9,329 nucleotides of DNA from Porphyromonadaceae bacterium UBA4259 (GTDB lineage: Bacteria > Bacteroidota > Bacteroidia > Bacteroidales > Muribaculaceae): NCBI GenBank assembly GCA_002396125.1, contig DGWL01000101.1:1-9329 (forward strand), written 5' to 3'. A model generated the notes under the pieces. The model was not told the DNA's origin, did no database searches, and saw only the letters and a program-made list of their open reading frames with translations. The position numbers and the translations under genes are program-made. Shown here in pieces: positions 5,187-9,329 of the stretch (its first letter is position 1; every line of letters starts with the position of its first letter).

Positions 5187-7094
5187 ATGAAACGATTACT
5201 ACTTGCAACACTGGCTGCTTTGTGCATGATGAGTGCTTGGGCATGGAAACCCATCTTCATTGGTCACCGCGGCAGCTACAACGGAGTTATGAACACAGTT
5301 GAGGCATTTAATAATGGCGTTGACTATTATAGCTACGATGGCCTTGAGTGCGATGTGCGTGTCACAGCCGACGGCCACTACGTTATCTGTCATGACGAGA
5401 CGACCAATGCGGTAGGAGGCAATCTCACCGTTGCAAGTGCCACGCTTGCACAACTGCAGGCCGAGAATTACACGCAAACGCGCGGTGGGGTTACCTACAC
5501 AGGCAAGATTTGCACCGTTGCCGAGTATCTCGACATCTGTAAAGCCAAGAATGTTATACCTGTGGTCGAACTCAAGTGGACAACCGGTATCAACAACAAC
5601 GACATGAGCAACTTCCCGGGCCTGGCGGCGCTCATCGAGGAAAAAGGATTGACCGACAAGGCCATTATCCTCACCTCGATGCGAAGCTCCCTGGAATATG
5701 TGCGCACCAATTTCCCAGCGCTCAAGTGCCAGTTCCTGTGCAACAGCAACTGGGCTACTTATTTCGACTGGATTGTGCAGTGGGGGCTCATGCCTAGCAT
5801 CGAGGCCGGATGCCTTGACAAATACACAGTCAAGAAATTTCACGACAAGGGGCTGGAAGTAGCGGTGTGGACCGTTAACTCGCTTGCCAACTACAAGCTC
5901 TATGGTGAGATGGGTGTGGCTATGGTTACATGCGACTACCTGATGCCGAGCGACATGCCCGACCTTGCTCCTATCGACTGGAATGCCATTGTGGAGCCGC
6001 AGGACCCGCTAGAGCTGAGCGTTGACACGCTTTTCTCCTACACAAGATTTAACGGCAACCTTCCCGCAAATTTTCCTTCAGGCCTCGACACCGACAATTC
6101 GCCCTATAGGTCGGCTCAACAGGCCGCAATTACCGGCGACGGTATTTTCTATGCCAACAACTACACTACGGGCAAGCTGGTGATACTTGACTCTGAAGGT
6201 AACTTGAGCGAGGCGCCGGGCACAAGCAGTCACGGCATTTGCTTCGACACTGCAGGCAATCTCATTCAGCGCAACGACGGCGTCACTTCCACTCCAAGTA
6301 AGATGCTTATTTACCCGGGTGGCGACATCAATGCCTTGCCGCTGGAACTTGACATCGAGCTTGAAGAGGCTGGACAGACCAACTTTATCTCAGCCATTGG
6401 CGACGTTATGAGCGAGGAGGGAGGCTATGTGTATCATTTCCAAAATAGTCTCAGTTACGTGACCTTAATCAAAATCGCCAATGGAGAGTTTCAAGGCATT
6501 GAAACCAGTGGTGCCACTTCGTTCCCAAGCTCAACGGCAGGCATGGTTTTCCCCATAGGCGACGACCCGTTTCACTTTATCTATCAGGTGAGAAATCAAG
6601 GTTATAATCTCTATGACGGCGAAGACAAGGGAAAATACATCACCGGATCGCTCAACACCACGCCTCCCAACAGCAACTCATCGGTGGGCGGTGCCTATTT
6701 TGTGCTCGACGGGCACGAGATGTTTCTTTACACTAGCGGTACCAATTACAATGGCGGTTTCACAATTCGCGACATGAGTGCCAATGCGGCGGCAGTGGCA
6801 ACTTTCCCACCCATGGGTGCAGGTGGCTACAGCGCCAATCCCTCGTGTGGCTCGTTCTTCCGTGTAGAGCCTGTCAACCGCAAGTGTGTTATAGTGTATG
6901 AATACACAATGGGAAATGGCTATGCCGGCTACAGGATTGCCACCGCTGATTACACAGCAGTAGATGCGGTTGGTATAGATTCACAGCGTCCCACCGACAA
7001 TAACTACTACGATCTCTCAGGTCGCCTACTTAACCCTTGCAATCTCCCTGCAGGAATCTATATTCACCAGGGCAAGAAAGTCTTGGTTAAATAA
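5187..7094 (+). CDS. Secreted glycerophosphodiester phosphodiesterase with beta-rich C-terminal region and sorting-type tail
   Basis: A 635-residue exported enzyme expected to hydrolyse glycerophosphodiesters to glycerol 3-phosphate and an alcohol. Residues 1-19 form a signal peptide. Residues 20-255 are the GDPD TIM-barrel: IGHRG (25-29, H27 and R28), LECDVRVT (53-60, metal ligands E54 and D56), ICHDET (67-72, H69 as the second catalytic His), VVELK (126-130, E128) and a late VAVWTVN (225-231). All core catalytic residues are present. Residues 270-600 have no family I can name. They are rich in short strands and turns, with DGIFYANNYTTGKLVILD and later strand-turn repeats suggesting a beta-propeller (inference). 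The last 31 residues (YYDLSGR at 607-613, GIYI at 623-626, GKKVLVK at 629-635) match the C-terminal tail common on Bacteroidales secreted proteins and related to type IX secretion sorting domains. Typical single-domain GDPDs are about 250-300 residues, so this is more than twice that size. The physiological substrate is unknown. Confidence 0.9.
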   Translation: MKRLLLATLAALCMMSAWAWKPIFIGHRGSYNGVMNTVEAFNNGVDYYSYDGLECDVRVTADGHYVICHDETTNAVGGNLTVASATLAQLQAENYTQTRGGVTYTGKICTVAEYLDICKAKNVIPVVELKWTTGINNNDMSNFPGLAALIEEKGLTDKAIILTSMRSSLEYVRTNFPALKCQFLCNSNWATYFDWIVQWGLMPSIEAGCLDKYTVKKFHDKGLEVAVWTVNSLANYKLYGEMGVAMVTCDYLMPSDMPDLAPIDWNAIVEPQDPLELSVDTLFSYTRFNGNLPANFPSGLDTDNSPYRSAQQAAITGDGIFYANNYTTGKLVILDSEGNLSEAPGTSSHGICFDTAGNLIQRNDGVTSTPSKMLIYPGGDINALPLELDIELEEAGQTNFISAIGDVMSEEGGYVYHFQNSLSYVTLIKIANGEFQGIETSGATSFPSSTAGMVFPIGDDPFHFIYQVRNQGYNLYDGEDKGKYITGSLNTTPPNSNSSVGGAYFVLDGHEMFLYTSGTNYNGGFTIRDMSANAAAVATFPPMGAGGYSANPSCGSFFRVEPVNRKCVIVYEYTMGNGYAGYRIATADYTAVDAVGIDSQRPTDNNYYDLSGRLLNPCNLPAGIYIHQGKKVLVK

Positions 7095-7104
7095 AAAATC
7101 TTAA

Positions 7105-7119
7105 GTGACATTATGTCAC
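7105..7119. repeat. Small inverted repeat downstream of the GDPD gene
   Basis: GTGACA (7105-7110) and TGTCAC (7114-7119) are inverted copies around a 3-nt centre. On the minus strand the hairpin is followed, after TTAAGA, by a run of six T, so it could act as a backup terminator for trxA. It could also simply be part of the 3' untranslated region of the GDPD transcript. Confidence 0.4.
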
Positions 7120-7124
7120 AAAGT

Positions 7125-7165
7125 AAACGCTATCAAGGATGAATCCATCTTTGATAGCGTTTTTT
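7125..7165. terminator. Strong terminator between the GDPD gene and trxA
   Basis: Positions 7125-7141 pair with 7146-7162 over 17 bp, with one G-U wobble and a 4-nt loop (AATC). On the plus strand it ends in six T (7160-7165), making it a strong intrinsic terminator for the GDPD gene. On the minus strand the tail reads TTTACTTTG, so it can probably also end the convergent dnaE-trxA transcript, less efficiently. Confidence 0.9.
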
Positions 7166-7185
7166 GTTGAGGTCTGATAGTTTTT

Positions 7186-7500
7186 TTACAGTAGGTTCTC
7201 AATCTTGGCCTTGAGTGCGTCCTTGGCTATTGAGCCCACATTGCGGTCCTTGAGCTGGCCGTCCTTGAAGAAAAGGATGGTGGGGATGTTGCGAATGCCG
7301 TAGTCGGCCATGAAATCACTGCCTTCATCCACGTCATATTTGCCAATCTCAACCTTGCCTTCATATTCGGTTGCGAGCTCGTCAACGATGGGCGAAACGG
7401 CCTTGCAAGGCCCGCACCATTCAGCCCAAAAGTCAACAACTACGGGCTTGCCCGATTGAATTACCTCTCTAATGTTCTCGTCGGTAAAAACTTTTGCCAT
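7186..7500 (-). CDS. trxA: Thioredoxin
   Basis: A 104-residue cytoplasmic dithiol-disulfide oxidoreductase that reduces protein disulfides using electrons from thioredoxin reductase. The active site WCGPC is at residues 28-32 (C29, C32), preceded by VVDFWAE with the buried Asp23. The cis-proline loop NIPT (71-74, P73) and the G-rich VGS turn (88-90) are in place. Length is typical of TrxA and there is no signal peptide, which sets it apart from the larger periplasmic TlpA-type proteins. The gene lies 44 bp downstream of dnaE on the same strand with no recognisable -7 box in the gap, so co-transcription with dnaE is likely. From memory, a thioredoxin gene beside dnaE is a recurring arrangement in Bacteroidales. 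Confidence 0.97.
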   Translation of the reverse strand: MAKVFTDENIREVIQSGKPVVVDFWAEWCGPCKAVSPIVDELATEYEGKVEIGKYDVDEGSDFMADYGIRNIPTILFFKDGQLKDRNVGSIAKDALKAKIENLL

Positions 7501-7503
7501 AAT

Positions 7504-7547
7504 GATTAATAGTTAGTTTTGTTATTATTATTGTTGATTAATAGTTA
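7504..7547. repeat. 12-bp direct repeat in the dnaE-trxA gap
   Basis: GATTAATAGTTA occurs at 7504-7515 and again at 7536-7547. The right-hand copy covers the dnaE stop codon (7545-7547 on the plus strand) and the left-hand copy ends 3 bp from the trxA start codon. The stretch between is a T/A-rich sequence with repeated TTATTA. It may come from a small duplication or be a regulatory or RNA-processing element; function unknown. Confidence 0.5.
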
Positions 7548-9329
7548 AACGTCAACACTGTATTTCACGCCCAGTTCGTCGAGCTGCTCAATAAACTTGG
7601 CGGTGAGCGGAATCTTGTAACGTGAGCGCAGGTCGAAGTAGCGATTGGCTTCAAGGTCGTGAATGCGGAAGGTGAGTTCGCAACGGTTCTCGGTCGAAGC
7701 CTTGAGCTGGTCTTTGATGATGTTGCCTATCTCCAGCTGCTTCTCGTTGAGGTTGATGCGCAAGCCCTTTACCATCTTGCCCTTCAGGTCCTTGAGGAAC
7801 GCTATGCTGCGCACGCGCAGGTTCACTTTGCCATTGTAGCGGTTCTGCTCGTAGGAACACTTCACTGCAATTGCCGTGCCAGGAATGCAGAAATTGCGAT
7901 AATCGGTGAAAACTTTGTCAAAGAGCATGAACTCGCTGCTGGCTGTCTTGTCCTCAATCTTGAGAATGCCAAAGTTGTTGCCGCGTTTCGACGGGCGCTC
8001 GGTGTAGTCGGTTACCACACCTCCTACCACAAACTCGTGTCCCACGCGGTTGATGCCCTGCTCGTTAAAGTCCTTGAGCGTGCTGTTGCAGCCAAACTTC
8101 ATCTCCATGAAGAATGGGTCGAGTGGATGGGCCGAGAGATAGATGCCCACAAGTTCACGTTCGCGCGACAGCCTCTCGATTGTGGGCCATGGTTCGGCTT
8201 TGGGCACAGGTGGCTTGGAAGTGAACGACTCTATCATGTCGCCAAAGAGTGAGTTGGTCTGGTTGTTCTTGTCAATCTGGTATTGCTGGCCGTAGCGGTG
8301 CAAAACCTCGCTGTAGTCTTCGCCCTTGGTGTTTTTCTCAAAGAACGACTCGCGTGGGATGTCAAAACCGTCGAATGCGCCCGAGAGTGCCAGAGCCTCG
8401 ATAGCCCGCCTGTTGCAAGCCGACAAGTTTACACGTTCTACCACGTCGTAGATGTCCTTGTAGGGGCCATTCTTCTCTCGCTCGCTGATGATGGCATCCA
8501 CGGCATTGTCGCCAAAGCCCTTGATTCCACTCAGGCCGAAGCGAATGTGCCCGTCTTTAGTGGCACTGAACGATTTGTAACTCTCGTTGATGTCGGGACC
8601 CTTAACTGTGATACCCATGCTCTTGCACTCGTCCATGAACTTAGTCATTTTCTCCACGTCGCCCGAGCGGCTTAGCACGGCTGCCATATATTCACTTGGG
8701 TAGTTGGCCTTGAGATAAGCTGTCTGGTAGGCTACCCAACTGTAGCAAGTGGCGTGACTCTTGTTGAAGGCATAGGATGCAAAAGCTTCCCAGTCACTCC
8801 ATATTTTCTCAAGTGTTTCGCGGTCATGACCTCGCTCTTCGCCACCGGCAATGAACTTGGGTTTCAACTTCATCAGTTTGTCAATCTGCTTCTTTCCCAT
8901 GGCCTTGCGCAACACATCGCTCTCGCCACGGGTGAAACCGGCGAGCAGGCGCGACAGTAGCATGACTTGCTCTTGATAAACCGTGATGCCATAGGTGTCC
9001 TTGAGATATTTCTCCATCTCGGGGAAGTCATAGGTGATGGGCTCACGACCGTGCTTGCGGGCAATGAACTGTGGGATGTAGGACATTGGGCCCGGGCGAT
9101 AGAGGGCGTTCATGGCAATCAGGTCCTCAAATGTGCTGGGCTGCAACTCTATCAAGTACTTTTGCATTCCTGCCGACTCAAACTGGAACGTGCCTGTTGT
9201 GCGGCCTTCGCAGTACAGCTGGTAGGTCTTGGGGTCATCAATGGGAATCTTTTCGATGTCGATGTCGATACCATGGGTGGTCTTGATGTTCTCAAGTGCG
9301 TCCTTGATAATCGACAGTGTCTTCAGTCC
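7545..9329 (-). CDS. dnaE: DNA polymerase III alpha subunit, C-terminal part (5' end outside window)
   Basis: The replicative polymerase catalytic subunit, entering from the right edge; 594 codons are visible and the frame stays open to 9329. Translation of the edge reads GLKTLSIIKDALENI, then IPIDDPKTYQLY and TGTFQFESAGMQKYL, so the internal ATG at 9167 is not a start. Family motifs follow: ALYRPGPMSYIPQFIARKHG, TYGITVYQEQVMLLSRLLAG, ESDVLRKAMGKK, then YAFNKSHATCYSWVAYQTAYLK and YPSEYMAAVLS, all in the polymerase core of C-family enzymes. Next comes a tandem helix-hairpin-helix region (IRFGLSGIKGFGDNAVDAI, NRRAIEALALSGAFDGF), then an OB-fold domain (VVGGVVTDYTERPSKRGNNF ... EFMLF). The gene ends with a short C-terminal domain at YSVDV. 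Full-length relatives are roughly 1,150-1,270 residues, so about half is present. The PHP domain and the PDIDxDF catalytic aspartates would lie upstream, outside the window. Likely first gene of a dnaE-trxA transcript. Confidence 0.97.
   Translation of the reverse strand, partial: GLKTLSIIKDALENIKTTHGIDIDIEKIPIDDPKTYQLYCEGRTTGTFQFESAGMQKYLIELQPSTFEDLIAMNALYRPGPMSYIPQFIARKHGREPITYDFPEMEKYLKDTYGITVYQEQVMLLSRLLAGFTRGESDVLRKAMGKKQIDKLMKLKPKFIAGGEERGHDRETLEKIWSDWEAFASYAFNKSHATCYSWVAYQTAYLKANYPSEYMAAVLSRSGDVEKMTKFMDECKSMGITVKGPDINESYKSFSATKDGHIRFGLSGIKGFGDNAVDAIISEREKNGPYKDIYDVVERVNLSACNRRAIEALALSGAFDGFDIPRESFFEKNTKGEDYSEVLHRYGQQYQIDKNNQTNSLFGDMIESFTSKPPVPKAEPWPTIERLSRERELVGIYLSAHPLDPFFMEMKFGCNSTLKDFNEQGINRVGHEFVVGGVVTDYTERPSKRGNNFGILKIEDKTASSEFMLFDKVFTDYRNFCIPGTAIAVKCSYEQNRYNGKVNLRVRSIAFLKDLKGKMVKGLRINLNEKQLEIGNIIKDQLKASTENRCELTFRIHDLEANRYFDLRSRYKIPLTAKFIEQLDELGVKYSVDV

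Noticed and set aside
7105..7165. Two adjacent hairpins between the GDPD gene and trxA as a possible structured RNA or riboswitch
   Set aside because: The larger hairpin has a clear T-tract and lies between convergent gene ends, so a terminator explains it; no downstream gene is placed to be controlled by it.
7659..8252. Plus-strand 197-codon open frame opposite dnaE
   Set aside because: It is antisense to conserved dnaE motifs and has no promoter or recognisable product.
7545..9167. Reading dnaE as a complete 540-residue gene starting at the ATG at 9167
   Set aside because: The frame continues upstream with conserved DnaE sequence (FQFESAGM and more) to the window edge, so the gene is partial at its 5' end.
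1..9329. Search for CRISPR arrays, tRNA genes, insertion sequences, att sites or defence systems
   Set aside because: No regularly spaced repeats, cloverleaf sequences, transposase or integrase motifs, or long terminal inverted repeats were seen on either strand.

Overview
The window looks like chromosomal DNA of a Bacteroidota bacterium, most likely order Bacteroidales (gut Muribaculaceae, Prevotella or Bacteroides relatives; I cannot fix the family). Four things point there. Most intergenic gaps carry the Bacteroidota -7 box TAnnTTTG, in two cases with a TTG -33 element 20 bp upstream. Translation starts lack Shine-Dalgarno sequences and follow A/T-rich leaders. One secreted protein ends in a Bacteroidales-type tail (YDLSGR ... 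GIYI ... GKKVLVK). The lipoprotein has Ser-Asp-Glu right after its lipid-anchored cysteine, as in surface-exported Bacteroidota lipoproteins. Coding DNA has balanced base composition and intergenic DNA is clearly AT-rich. I see no mobile elements, CRISPR arrays, tRNA or rRNA.

Layout, left to right: a lipoprotein gene (+, 42-884) and class II fructose-bisphosphate aldolase (-, 983-1984) converge on a shared hairpin terminator. A 267-bp divergent gap with the aldolase promoter leads to a secreted protein fusing two carboxymuconolactone-decarboxylase-like domains to a cupin (+, 2252-3382). It converges with a small-sugar O-acetyltransferase of the Maa/LacA family (-, 3407-3985). A compact divergent promoter region separates that from a secreted DUF362 protein (+, 4079-5038) with a strong terminator. 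Next is a secreted glycerophosphodiester phosphodiesterase with a long beta-rich C-terminal region and a sorting-type tail (+, 5187-7094), also followed by a strong terminator. On the minus strand, the 3' half of dnaE (DNA polymerase III alpha) enters from the right edge and is followed after 44 bp by trxA (thioredoxin).

Most genes appear to be single transcription units with their own promoter or terminator; dnaE-trxA is the only likely operon. Housekeeping genes (fba, dnaE, trxA) frame a group of envelope or periplasmic proteins (lipoprotein, CMD-cupin, DUF362, GDPD), all with N-terminal export signals. I find no clear multi-gene novel system. The most interesting items are the domain architectures of the CMD-cupin, DUF362 and GDPD proteins, whose substrates are unknown, and several small cis structures around promoters and gene ends.
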